Shown here: piece after piece, positions 52,383-61,059 of the stretch
Numbering within the stretch: position 1 is the first letter of the stretch
Layout: each line of letters opens with the position of its first letter
Assembly (NCBI GenBank): GCA_021731025.1
Contig: JAKFYD010000003.1
Coordinates: 1 to 64,000 of the forward strand
Direction of reading: 5' to 3'
Length of the DNA: 64,000 nucleotides
DNA from: Pseudobdellovibrionaceae bacterium
Lineage (GTDB): Bacteria; Bdellovibrionota; Bdellovibrionia; Bdellovibrionales; Bdellovibrionaceae
Program-made: the position numbers and the translations under genes
Notes under the pieces: generated by a model
Database searches by the model: none
The model's input: only the letters and a program-made list of their open reading frames with translations
What the model was told of the DNA's origin: nothing

Positions 52383-52787
52383 ATTAGCAGCCATAAATGA
52401 CTTCATTGCTCTTGGTGCGCTAAGTGGAGTTCCTGCCCCTCCGGGTGAAGCGTAGACCGTTGTTTGACCTTGATAAGCGTTGATTAAATTGCATTGGTTA
52501 TCGCTCCAGGGGCAATCGACCAAAGTTGTGAGACCTGCCGGTCTGTTCGCCCAACCTGCGGGAACATTCGTGTTGGGTTGAGGATTTGGAATAGGATTAG
52601 GTTGTTGCTGTTGAGGTTGTGGAGATGGTGACTGGTTGTCGGGAAGATTGTCGTCTGGGTTTATCGTACTCAATTGATCAAGAGAATTGTTTCCGAGGTC
52701 TTCCATGGTTTGGAACCGGCCGCAGTTGTTATAGAAAAATATAACTGTTGCGATTGCGAAAAAAGAAAACCACTTTTGGAAACCCAT
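51768..52787 (-). CDS. lipoprotein-like protein with ConA/heparin-lyase-like domain
   Basis: 339 residues. The signal segment ends IFFYNNC, an Asn-Cys lipobox like that of the 25280 gene. A Pro/Gln-rich linker (PSPQPQQQQPNPIPNPQP) follows, then a jelly-roll-like domain with many aromatic residues (QVYVGIWWSTNSTFEG, FLVWYGDPGI, WHKLEVFLQAS, GFEEFGINHAWDG). This resembles concanavalin-like polysaccharide-binding or lyase folds; no catalytic residues are assigned. Its last 204 codons are duplicated at 54748-55362 (88% identical over about 184 residues by my count). The ribosome site GGGGG can pair with an upstream stretch. Confidence 0.75.
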   Translation of the reverse strand: MGFQKWFSFFAIATVIFFYNNCGRFQTMEDLGNNSLDQLSTINPDDNLPDNQSPSPQPQQQQPNPIPNPQPNTNVPAGWANRPAGLTTLVDCPWSDNQCNLINAYQGQTTVYASPGGAGTPLSAPRAMKSFMAANSAQGNGVWNYPLNYARQVYVGIWWSTNSTFEGFANNANKMFFVNAGNSGDNSFLVWYGDPGITKSKQIRWYQQGQVDNCHLPNFGPGAQYNRCWNTVGPDHDGTGWFSPNVNAAAANVMPGSGWHKLEVFLQASTGPATKDGIVRVWVNGKLTSENTNVNISYNGFEEFGINHAWDGSSCTSQGRTCAYEWAHFWDHTVIAIKK

Positions 52788-52790
52788 TCA

Positions 52791-52819
52791 TACCCCCAAT
52801 GGTATATTGTACTTGGGTA
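52791..52819 (-). promoter_or_regulatory. possible hairpin covering the ribosome site of the lectin-like gene
   Basis: On the minus strand TACCCAA (52819-52813) can pair with TTGGGGGTA (52799-52791, two-base bulge), and the GGGGG is the ribosome site of the gene starting at 52787. This would expose or hide the start depending on conditions. Confidence 0.3.
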
Positions 52820-52915
52820 AACAAGCTATTCCATACTCATATTGGCGTAACTACAGTAAAAGTTCGTATCAAACTGATCTATTCAGAAAAGCCTTAGTCT
52901 AACAGGAGTTTGAAA

Positions 52916-54616
52916 TCAGAGTTGGTCGAAGAAATAGCGTTGTAAAATAATATCCAATAAGCCCATCGCGGGTTGTAAGGATGTTATGTCCGATATTTTT
53001 GTCGCCAATGTTGAGATATCAGTCTGGAATTGTGTCACAAGATTGCCTGTGAAATTGCGATTGAGAATCACATGAGCAATCTCTCCCTGCAGTCGCATAG
53101 ACTGGGGGTGATGATTGTAGCTCATTATCCATGACGCTAGGCCATCGACAGTCATAAATTTGCTGTGAAGTGTGGCTCCCTGTTTCAAATAAACCTCTGC
53201 ACCGAAACGATACAGATCATCCAACGCTCGAAGTATAGGTTTTCCAATAATGGGAACATCAATGGAATTTGGAGAGTTTGTAAAAATGCGGACCTTGACT
53301 CCTCTTTTCAATGCGCGAATCAAAGCTTGGTTCATCGCAGGATTTTTAATAAAGTACGCATTCTCAATATTGATTTCTGTTGTAGTCCCTTCGACTCCCT
53401 TGATAATGCTTGCGAGTATGGGATCTCTGACTTCAGGGTTTGGAACTTGATCTATCGTCATAATCAGGGGACCGTTCTGATTTTCCGTTGAGACGTGTTC
53501 TTTTAAATCAAAAACTAATTTTGTGTAGGGAAGATTATTTTTATCGACTTGGCTGTTCCAGACTTCGATGAAAACTTTCTGAGTGTCAATCGCTGCATTG
53601 TCGTTGGCATAGAAATCGGTGTCACGCCACTTTGGTGTAGCTTCGGGTCCCATATGACTGTAGACATCACCAAAATTCATTCCGCCATCAACGAGATGTC
53701 GGCCATCGACGATCATCGATTTTTTATGAAAGGCATACATAGGGAATTCGAGATCTTTCCATTGAATTATCGGGACGCCTTGCTCTTTCAACCAAGCAGG
53801 AACAGCGCCATAAATTTCTTGTTGAGCTGTTTTATTGTCGACGATAATGCGCACATCGCGTCCCGCTTTATGTTGAGCTGCTAGGAGTTTAGCAAATTTC
53901 CAACCAGTAGTGTCCTTTTCAAAGGCCCACGACATAACGTAAATGCTTTTTTTAGCCTCACTGATAAGTTTTTCTTTTAAGGGAAATGACTGAGGTCCAT
54001 CCACAAGAAGTTTGACTTCCGAAGACCTTCGAAATTTTGATTCAGCGACAAGTTCTAATTCTTTTATAAAATCCGAATTTTCAAAGGCAGAGGAGTGGCC
54101 TGGTCCACGGGGAGGAACCAAGGTCTTTTGCGCAGATTTTGCAATTTTTCGACAGGCTTCAAGCCATGAGATGTATTTGTTTTTCGATTTTTGACTGAGA
54201 TTTTTGGCTATGAACTGGTGCTCAATCATCGTAGTCAATTGGTCTACCGTCTCGGTTAAATTCTCTTGAGTGAAGCGCGCGGGGAGTTTACCCATATCCA
54301 ATAATTTTTGAGCGAGAACGCTCAAAACAGGTTTTAGTTTATTTTCTCCGGAAAGCTTAGCGATAAGTGGCATTAATGAGTCAAGGCTTTTAATGATCTG
54401 GGCCTGTTGCGATTTATCTTGAGCAAGAAGGAGAAGCTGATCTTTAAGAGACATTTGTTGAGGATTTAGCTGAGGAGAAGTAAAAACGGATTCACATTGA
54501 GAATTCGTGGTCGCGAGACAACGTTGCTTCGACGAAGAGCTTTGCGTTTTAAAATGGGTGCAAGAGCTTGCGAATATTAAAAGACCTATTGGGATGATGA
54601 AATTCTTTTGTAACAT
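52916..54616 (-). CDS. phospholipase-D-like lipoprotein
   Basis: 566 residues. Lipobox LLIFASSC gives a lipid-anchored N-terminus. Residues 60-240 are helical. Two HKD motifs make the catalytic phosphatidyltransferase core: HKKSMIVD near residue 300 and HSKFMTVD near residue 500, both complete HxKx4D. PLD-like enzymes hydrolyse or transfer phosphodiester bonds of phospholipids or nucleic acid; substrate unknown. The start at 54616 is chosen because it gives the signal peptide; the longer open frame upstream is out of character. The gene sits between the two copies of the duplicated lectin-like domain. Confidence 0.85.
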   Translation of the reverse strand: MLQKNFIIPIGLLIFASSCTHFKTQSSSSKQRCLATTNSQCESVFTSPQLNPQQMSLKDQLLLLAQDKSQQAQIIKSLDSLMPLIAKLSGENKLKPVLSVLAQKLLDMGKLPARFTQENLTETVDQLTTMIEHQFIAKNLSQKSKNKYISWLEACRKIAKSAQKTLVPPRGPGHSSAFENSDFIKELELVAESKFRRSSEVKLLVDGPQSFPLKEKLISEAKKSIYVMSWAFEKDTTGWKFAKLLAAQHKAGRDVRIIVDNKTAQQEIYGAVPAWLKEQGVPIIQWKDLEFPMYAFHKKSMIVDGRHLVDGGMNFGDVYSHMGPEATPKWRDTDFYANDNAAIDTQKVFIEVWNSQVDKNNLPYTKLVFDLKEHVSTENQNGPLIMTIDQVPNPEVRDPILASIIKGVEGTTTEINIENAYFIKNPAMNQALIRALKRGVKVRIFTNSPNSIDVPIIGKPILRALDDLYRFGAEVYLKQGATLHSKFMTVDGLASWIMSYNHHPQSMRLQGEIAHVILNRNFTGNLVTQFQTDISTLATKISDITSLQPAMGLLDIILQRYFFDQL

Positions 54617-54747
54617 GCTTAAGTATCGGATCGAATAGCCCTTTAACCCCATTGGACAAAGGTTTAGATTCAAGGGAATGAAGAACGCCGAGCAGTTGAT
54701 CAATAAAGGCCCAGCTATTTCCGGGCCTTGTATTTCATTACGAGAAA

Positions 54748-55362
54748 TTATCTTTTTATTGCTATGACCGTATGATCCCAGTAATGAGCCCATTCGTAAG
54801 TGCAAGTTCGTCCCTGCAACAGGCAGCTAGTACCATCCCAAGCGTGGTTAATGCCGAACTCTTCGAAGCCTCCTGGACTGATGTTCACATTCAGGTTACT
54901 GCTTGTAAGTTGACCATCAACCCAGACTTTAACGATACCATCTTTCGTTGCAGGGCCTGTGCTCGCTTGAAGAAAAACTTCCAGCTTATGCCAACCACTT
55001 CCAGGCATGACATTCGCTGCCGCTGCATTGACATTGGGGGAAAACCAACCTGTGCCATCATGGTTAGCTCCAACAGTGTTCCAACATCGATCATAGGCAG
55101 CGCCAGGACCAAAGTTCGAAAGATGACAGTTATCAACTTGTCCTTGTTGGTACCAGCGAATCTGTTTTGAATTAGTGATCCCAGGATTTCCATACCAAAC
55201 AAGAAAACTGTTATCACCGCTGTTTCCAGCATTAATGAAAAACATTTTGTTAGCGTTATTAGCAAATCCTTCGAAAGTTGAATTGGTACTCCACCACATT
55301 CCCACGTAAACTTGTCGTGCATAACTTAATGGGTAGTTCCAAACTCCATTCCCTTGAGCACT
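54748..55362 (-). repeat. 615-bp direct repeat, copy 2
   Basis: Second copy of the lectin-like domain sequence. It is open to its natural stop with 88% protein identity to copy 1 but has no start of its own. Confidence 0.85.
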
Positions 55363-55807
55363 GTAAGATGGTATTCTGTGAGAGTGTTTTAGTGTTCCTT
55401 TTAATTGTCACCAAAGCGCCAGAAGTTGTCCCTCCGCCACATGAAGAATTTAGATCGTACACTCTCCCAGTAATGGCTAATTGTCCTTTGCCTGGAGAAG
55501 TAAATCTAAGCACTGCATCCGCAAGATTACCGGGATGCATATAATCACGGCCAATGAGCAAATAAGCTTCAGAAGCGGCCTTCATGGTACCAACGGAGGA
55601 ATTATAAACCATGGTTTCGTTTTTAGTCGTGGTGTAGGAAAAGCCACGACCCGTATTAAAATCAGTTAAAGCTTGGTAAGTGATTGTTTGGGTCTGTGCC
55701 TGTACTTGCAAAGAGAAGCTCATTGCAAGCAGAAATGGAAGAAGAAAACCAGATTGCCAATTTCTTCTAAAGAACCTCACATAGCTACTATTAAGACGTG
55801 AAATCAT
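54748..55807 (-). pseudogene. out-of-frame fusion: CBM-like N-terminus joined to duplicated lectin domain
   Basis: The ATG at 55807 (GGGGGG upstream) starts a signal-peptide protein (LPFLLAMSFSLQVQA). Its N-terminal domain has HPGNLADAVLRFTSPGKGQ and QLAITGRVYDLNSS, as in carbohydrate-binding modules. At 55362 the sequence becomes the 615-bp repeat, but in another frame. The first frame therefore ends at 55259 in junk while the lectin domain continues open in the other frame to 54748. One frameshift would restore a full-length protein. Either the junction is a recent deletion or the fusion needs a frameshift to be expressed. Confidence 0.7.
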
Positions 55808-56330
55808 ATTCCCCCCGGAAGTTGTCAAGCTTTCGCATCAAAGATAAAAAATAGAAATGCATTCGAGTTTTGCTTTTGATGAATAGTTAGTATAGGAAGG
55901 AAATATACTTTAGTTACTACACAAAATGGCGTGATCCTGTATCAAAATAAGATATTGTTTAGATTATCGTCTCAAAATGAAATGTTTTAGACGCGAAAGT
56001 CAGTTAAAGTTTCTATCAAATTAAATAAAACTAAAGCTCATTTACTTTCGGTTTGAAGAAAGTTTAATAAGATTTTTTAGTCGTTTGATTCTGAGATGCT
56101 AGAATTTAAACCAGAAGAATTGCTGTCGCCCGAGCTTTCGAAGGCGAACCAATTGGTATTATTCGTTACAAGCTTCGCGGAAGAGATCGTCGTCCGTAAG
56201 ATAAATCCAACTTGTTAGATAATAGCATCGTGCCATTTTTTAGGATTGGGTTAAGATTCCGTGTTGTTTCCGTTAACCCCCTTGTGCATTTCATATTTTC
56301 GATAACAAATATGTGCACGGGGGGTGGCTC
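55808..56330. other. 523-base intergenic region with repeat motif and orphan coding scrap
   Basis: Contains ATCGTCTCAAAATGA at 55966-55980, an exact copy of 25202-25216. A 29-codon open stretch at 56110-56199 (IAVARAFEGEPIGIIRYKLR) lacks a start and may be a gene scrap. GGGTTAA (56248-56254) and TTAACCC (56273-56279) form a loose hairpin before the 56331 gene. The rest is AT-rich and shows nothing clear. Confidence 0.4.
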
Positions 56331-56651
56331 ATGAAAATTATTTTATTATTAGCTTTATTTTGTACGGCCTGTTCAGAGGGAATACCAGTCTTTGGAATCA
56401 ATAACGATGGAGAAGTGCAAGAGATTGCTGTAGACCCAGAGATTTATTCTGAAGAAATGGGGAAGGTTGTTCAAGGGCTTCAAAAGAAAACCTTACCGCT
56501 TCTCGAAAAGAAAGCAAAAACAGGTCAACTGACAACCGTCGCGGTGGGCGTGGGAATAGTGGCTCAAGCGGGAATTGGTCCCTACAGAGTCTCGGCAGAG
56601 CCCAGAATAAGATTTCTTATCTCAAATAAAGACATTCCAGTAATTCCTTAA
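56331..56651 (+). CDS. small lipoprotein with one copy of a shared repeat
   Basis: 106 residues. ATG at 56331 with a GGGGGTGG ribosome site; lipobox LALFCTAC. The C-terminus (TTVAVGVGIVAQAGIGPYRV SAEPRIRFLI) is the same kind of repeat as in the next two genes: a hydrophobic/aromatic strand pair ending in a basic RIRFL-type strand. The spacing of 12 bases to the next gene indicates an operon. No family recognised; the repeat may form beta strands. Confidence 0.65.
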   Translation: MKIILLLALFCTACSEGIPVFGINNDGEVQEIAVDPEIYSEEMGKVVQGLQKKTLPLLEKKAKTGQLTTVAVGVGIVAQAGIGPYRVSAEPRIRFLISNKDIPVIP

Positions 56652-56663
56652 GGGAGAACACTC

Positions 56664-57926
56664 ATGAAATATATTTTAATTTTTATTCTTTTTTTCAGTT
56701 TTCAAGTCTTTGCGTCCGAGGTCTCTTACCAGGTGCCCTCTTCATGGTTAACGGCCGAGGAAGAAACTTACCAGATTTTCGGACAATCACCCCAAGCCAC
56801 AGACGAAAAATTCAATCAGGGAACCGACAAAATTTTGCAAACGGTTTTAAATCCGCTGAAACAAAGTGCGAATGAAAAATCCTGGAAGCTCAATGGAGTG
56901 ATGTTTGATTTAACTGTCTCTTCCCAGGGAACCTTAGGTTTATTGGCTATGAAAGGCGCACCTTCGGCCACGATTGCCTGGATTAAAAAGCCAAAAACTA
57001 AACCTGCGGTCGTTAGCCAAGAAGAAGGACCTGATTCCGGCTATGCAATAAATATCAATGAGAATGTCGATCGTTCAACAGATTCATTGGTCAAAACTTT
57101 AATGAGTACAGGACAAGTTAAAAATGAAGCCCATTTGCGTGAAAATTTAACTCGAGTGGTTTCATCGTTTAAAAATTTGACCAACGGAATTGAAACAACA
57201 AGCCAAACTCAATGGAGTTTAAGTCGATTACGACTGGATTTATCTGTTGGGGCCTCTGGCGATCTTTCGCCCTTTACCACTGTGGGGGGAGCCTTGCGGG
57301 TTCGCTTAGAGTGGTTTCCGCAAAAACGAAGTCAGAAAATTCAGCCGAACGAAGCTCAAAAAAATATGAACAACTTTTTTAATACAATGGTTCATAATTT
57401 AAGTAATTGGAATGGGCAGAACCAGCTTCTTGAACAAGGTTTAGAGCTGGCTCGAATTCGCGTTGGCATCGGACTGACAAGTCGATTTAATGTTGGGCTT
57501 GTCAGAAGTTCCGTGGGGACGGCCTTTCATGTTTACTTTGAAAAGAAGAAAATGACTTATCAGATTCAGACAATTCACCAGCCGACGCCGAGCCAAGCTT
57601 TTCATCAATTCGCTGAGGAATCATTGGATGACATCAATCAAAATTGGAATTCAATCCTACAAATTTCCAGTTCTAAGATGCTGACATCTAAGCCTGCTAT
57701 CAAAGATAAACTGTATGTGGTTGAGCCCGAGCAATTCTATAAAGGTTTGTCGAAATCAGCAAAGATTGGAAAATACTTTGTGCAAAGATCGAAAAAGAAT
57801 CTGGCTAATTCAGAATGGACTCTTCAACAAGTTAAAATTGGAACCGAGATATCGCTGACCGGAGCGCTTTCGTTAGCGACCTTAACCGGTGCTACAAGTT
57901 GCGAAATGACTTTTCAACCTCTGTGA
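56664..57926 (+). CDS. exported protein made of four copies of the shared repeat
   Basis: 420 residues with a signal peptide (MKYILIFILFFSFQVFASEV). Four copies lie at about residues 71-107, 181-217, 257-293 and 380-417, each starting W/L-x-L-x-x-(L/V)-x-(L/F) and passing through S-x-G-x-L/F to a closing V/L-x-W or F strand. Between the copies are charged helical stretches. Not a family I know. It probably assembles with the products of the flanking genes, which have one copy each. It shares the operon with 56331 and 57938. Confidence 0.65.
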   Translation: MKYILIFILFFSFQVFASEVSYQVPSSWLTAEEETYQIFGQSPQATDEKFNQGTDKILQTVLNPLKQSANEKSWKLNGVMFDLTVSSQGTLGLLAMKGAPSATIAWIKKPKTKPAVVSQEEGPDSGYAININENVDRSTDSLVKTLMSTGQVKNEAHLRENLTRVVSSFKNLTNGIETTSQTQWSLSRLRLDLSVGASGDLSPFTTVGGALRVRLEWFPQKRSQKIQPNEAQKNMNNFFNTMVHNLSNWNGQNQLLEQGLELARIRVGIGLTSRFNVGLVRSSVGTAFHVYFEKKKMTYQIQTIHQPTPSQAFHQFAEESLDDINQNWNSILQISSSKMLTSKPAIKDKLYVVEPEQFYKGLSKSAKIGKYFVQRSKKNLANSEWTLQQVKIGTEISLTGALSLATLTGATSCEMTFQPL

Positions 57927-57937
57927 AAAAGGAATTT

Positions 57938-58225
57938 ATGAAATCTTTAAACTTAAAGCTTGCTCTATTGCTCATCAGTTTTTCAATACTTGGCTCACTT
58001 AAAGTTGCTGCCGACTCGGGTGGCGCAATACAAGGTGAAGTCGTTGACTACGTGAATAAAAATATCGAAAAGGCCCTTGTCCCCATTTCTGAAAACGAAA
58101 CTTCGTTGATCGATTGGGAACTTAAAAGGATTCGAGTCCGTGTGCAAAGCCAGCTCGGAATTAAAATTCCTTGGGTGACAAGCTTTCAAGTTGTGCCCGA
58201 GGTTGAGTTTATTTTTGAGAGGTAA
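57938..58225 (+). CDS. small exported protein with one copy of the shared repeat
   Basis: 95 residues from the ATG at 57938, which has AAAGGA upstream; a start at 57899 would overlap the preceding gene. Signal peptide core LALLLISFSILGSLKVAA. The C-terminus (WELKRIRVRVQSQLGIKIPW, then VPEVEFIFER) is the repeat again. It overlaps the convergent 58209-60083 gene by 17 bases. Its last 29 bases recur almost exactly at 60274-60302 (27 of 29). Confidence 0.65.
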   Translation: MKSLNLKLALLLISFSILGSLKVAADSGGAIQGEVVDYVNKNIEKALVPISENETSLIDWELKRIRVRVQSQLGIKIPWVTSFQVVPEVEFIFER

Positions 58226-60083
58226 ATACGCCGCCGCAACTTTTATTTTGCAAAGTGTAAAGCGGAAGCGCGGAACGGGGAATAAACTGCCCAAAAATTT
58301 CCAAAATCTTTTCACGGTAGGGGGAGTTATTGACTTCTTGAGCGAACCAAGTTTCCCCTAGAAGGGGTGAGCCTCGGAAAGCAAAAACATTGTCAGAAAC
58401 AAATGTACCATGATTGAGTTTTGGATTTCGAAGGCGCTTAATTATAATGTCTTTAGAATTTTTTGCATGTTGAGTCTGAGTCCACAAAAACAAAAATGTA
58501 TTAAAACGACCATCTGGTTTTTGAAAGGCTTTTTCATACAAATGAGTCAAACGCTCGATGCATTTTTGCCCAGTTGCATTCGTCACCGACAATTCAAGAT
58601 ATTTTCGTAAAAACAAGGGCCTTATATCGTAAATTTCTTTAGCATCACTCAGAATTCTAAAGACGAATTCATCTACAAGTTGTTTTTGTTCAGGGTTGGA
58701 TTGTATTTCAACTTGCATCCGCCATGATTGGCGGAATAAATCGCCCATATTATATCTCTTCTTGTCGGCTAAAAACTCAAAATATTCAACCGGCCTGAGG
58801 TTTTCGTTAAGGTCGGCGGTTTCAATAGCACTATTGTTTAGAAGTACGACTTCATAATTGTATAAAAAGAAATCTGCTCCTACCTTCGCGTTCGGGTTTA
58901 ATTTCTGAATGACTTTGTAATCACCATAGTCTGGATGCCATTCTGAGTCTTTTCCACGTATTGTATAGTAGCCATTTCCCCGTCGCGCTAATTCGCCTGA
59001 TATGTCGCCGGCTTTATTGCGGTTATGTTGACGTGAGATAAAAACATTGGGTCTGCCCAAGGGAGAATAGGTAATAGCGTTGTAAGTCTGCCGGTTTTCC
59101 GTCTGGTGAGTAAGGTAATCAATACCAATATCCTGCGCCCTTGCCCCCAAACCACGACCTAGTGGTTTGCTTGAAAGAACTTCTCTATTGTAGAATTCAG
59201 CTAAACCCGAATCATTAGTAGCTAATCTTCGTGAAGGATCTAAATTTTTTAGAAGCCCGTGAGTGTATTCGAGATTGGCCGCATGCCAATAAATACGTGC
59301 TGCTAACGTTTTACCTATCCCATCTAATGGAAGCTCGGAAATTGCACGTCGAAGAAGGCTTTCGGTTTCATAGCTCAAAATAAGTTCGTGTCGCGAAACA
59401 TTTGCAAGAGTATCAATCAAGTCTTTGACATTAGAAAAACGTGGATTGTAAAGGTGAAGTTGTTGGTGGATGACATCCTGAAGAAATTGATTTCTATCAA
59501 TCTGCGCATTTTGAAAATTAATTTTCGCTAAGGAGTGATTGTCATTACCTTGAATATTTTCGCGATTTTCAAATTTAACAAAGGGTAATCGACTTTGTAT
59601 TTCAGTTAGAAATTGAGCTTTTGATTCTTCCTTACCATTCAATTGAACAGTAAAAGTCAAATTTTCTTGCCATGGAAAGATATTCGAAAAGTGACCATCG
59701 AGTTTAGACTTCATGTAGCGAGAGTCGCCCTTTTTTAAGCGAAGATTTCTGTGTGCATAGTGGACAATTTGTGCTGCGGCCTCACCTACTAGGTCAAGCT
59801 CCAATCCATATTTTTCTGCCACCGACTTAATCATGTTGAGCTGTCGGTTTGAGTTAATGAGCTGAAATGTTTCGTTGATCAGCTCAGACTCTGAAATTTC
59901 AATTTGCGGTGCTGGCTTCAACCAATTAGGGAGTTCAATTTTCGATTGTGATTGCGGAAGACCACCTAAATACCTTTGCACGACGTCTTGCTGAAACCAT
60001 GCTGACCAAGAACGGCCTTCAGCTTGGGCAAGCATTGGCCCAAGAAGAATTAATAAAATAGAAAAGAAAATTGTTGGCTTCAT
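58209..60083 (-). CDS. exported protein of unknown function, 624 residues
   Basis: Signal peptide (MKPTIFFSILLILLGPMLAQ). N-terminal helical region, then SRQHNRNKAGDISGELARRG, GYYTIRGKDSEWHPDYGDYK and FLYNYEVVLLNNSAIETADL, which look like an enzyme or binding core but match no family I can name. The C-terminal region is helical. It is convergent with the repeat-family operon and overlaps it by 17 bases; a relic of the same operon's 3' end lies on the other side of it. It may belong functionally with the operon. Confidence 0.65.
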   Translation of the reverse strand: MKPTIFFSILLILLGPMLAQAEGRSWSAWFQQDVVQRYLGGLPQSQSKIELPNWLKPAPQIEISESELINETFQLINSNRQLNMIKSVAEKYGLELDLVGEAAAQIVHYAHRNLRLKKGDSRYMKSKLDGHFSNIFPWQENLTFTVQLNGKEESKAQFLTEIQSRLPFVKFENRENIQGNDNHSLAKINFQNAQIDRNQFLQDVIHQQLHLYNPRFSNVKDLIDTLANVSRHELILSYETESLLRRAISELPLDGIGKTLAARIYWHAANLEYTHGLLKNLDPSRRLATNDSGLAEFYNREVLSSKPLGRGLGARAQDIGIDYLTHQTENRQTYNAITYSPLGRPNVFISRQHNRNKAGDISGELARRGNGYYTIRGKDSEWHPDYGDYKVIQKLNPNAKVGADFFLYNYEVVLLNNSAIETADLNENLRPVEYFEFLADKKRYNMGDLFRQSWRMQVEIQSNPEQKQLVDEFVFRILSDAKEIYDIRPLFLRKYLELSVTNATGQKCIERLTHLYEKAFQKPDGRFNTFLFLWTQTQHAKNSKDIIIKRLRNPKLNHGTFVSDNVFAFRGSPLLGETWFAQEVNNSPYREKILEIFGQFIPRSALPLYTLQNKSCGGVFTSQK

Positions 60084-60260
60084 TGTTCCTCAGTGTTGTG
60101 GACAATAGAATTGCAGATCCTGGGCCATATTAATCATGAGTTTGTTTGTCGGCTTAAGCTATAATAGCTAATGGCTCATGCTGGACCGAAGACGCCATTT
60201 ATTGCACACGAGTGTCTAAATTTTTTACGGGCTACAAATAGATATTGGTTTAATATATGA

Positions 60261-60302
60261 AGGCAATTTTCGTCCGAGGTTGACTTCATTTTTGAGAGGT
60301 AA
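60261..60302 (+). pseudogene. relic of the 57938-gene 3' end
   Basis: CCGAGGTTGACTTCATTTTT and the following GAGAGGTAA (60274-60302) differ from 58197-58225 at only two bases, and translate to SEVDFIFER and a stop. In frame it is open only back to a TGA near 60258. It lies 197 bases upstream of the 58209-60083 gene start. Confidence 0.6.
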
Positions 60303-60379
60303 CCCTGGGCAAAAGTGATTTCCTTATATCGAAATGACCAGTTCAAAGAATTCTCAAGCGCTAACGAAATAAGTCAGCA

Positions 60380-60955
60380 TTAAACTTCTTTAACGACAGA
60401 CTCTAAAGGTAAACGAAATCGCGGTCCCCAAGTTCCATCCGGAGCTGCTTCGCCACAGCCGACGACCATGACGACACGTTCGCTCCATGACATTTTTAAA
60501 AGACGTTTGACCCGCCATTCGTCAAAACCTTCCATCATGCAAGTTTGGAAACCCTGCGCTGTTAGGGCAAGGACGAAATTTTCAGCAGCAAGAGCTGCGG
60601 ATTTAATAGCGACTTCCTGGAGATCGCGTCGGGTGAATGGGCTTCGAGATATTGGACGAAAAAATCCCGCAATAGTCGCCATCAACCATTTCAAAGGAGC
60701 CAAGCTGTTGAAAATTCCCCAGCGATACATCAGCGGTATTAATTTTTTATAATAAAGCACAACGGGTTTTGGAGCTTTGATCTTTTCGACGTACTCGATC
60801 AAGGGAGCCTGCGATCTTCTCCATAATCCAGGATCCGCTGAAATAACGATGAGCTCTTTGGCCGTGCGAGCTGCCGATTGAGAAAAACAGTGCTCGATCA
60901 AATTTTTTTTATTTTCTGAGGTTCTGACCCAGGACCTCGGAAAATGATCCTGACA
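60380..60955 (-). pseudogene. 5'-truncated nitroreductase-family gene
   Basis: The C-terminal part is recognisable: AARTAKELIVISADPGLWRR, PFTRRDLQEVAIKSAALAAE and TCMMEGFDEWRVKRLLKM fit NfsB-like FMN nitroreductases. The frame is open back to 60955 but has only a TTG start at 60901 (or none), and the N-terminal RRS/APS flavin-binding segment of about 60 residues is missing. FMN binding is therefore unlikely. It is probably a remnant. Confidence 0.6.
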
Positions 60956-61059
60956 TTAAATTTTAAGTCGATCAACTCATTTTGCCACTCTAGGAATTCG
61001 AGAGAGAACTTGACTGGGTCCTGCTTCTAAACATAATTTAATTGTAACTCGGGAGATTC

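Noticed and set aside
60959-61026. Extra coding stretch upstream of the nitroreductase remnant in another frame
   Set aside because: Open on the minus strand for about 40 codons but without start, homology or linkage to the remnant's frame; chance cannot be excluded.
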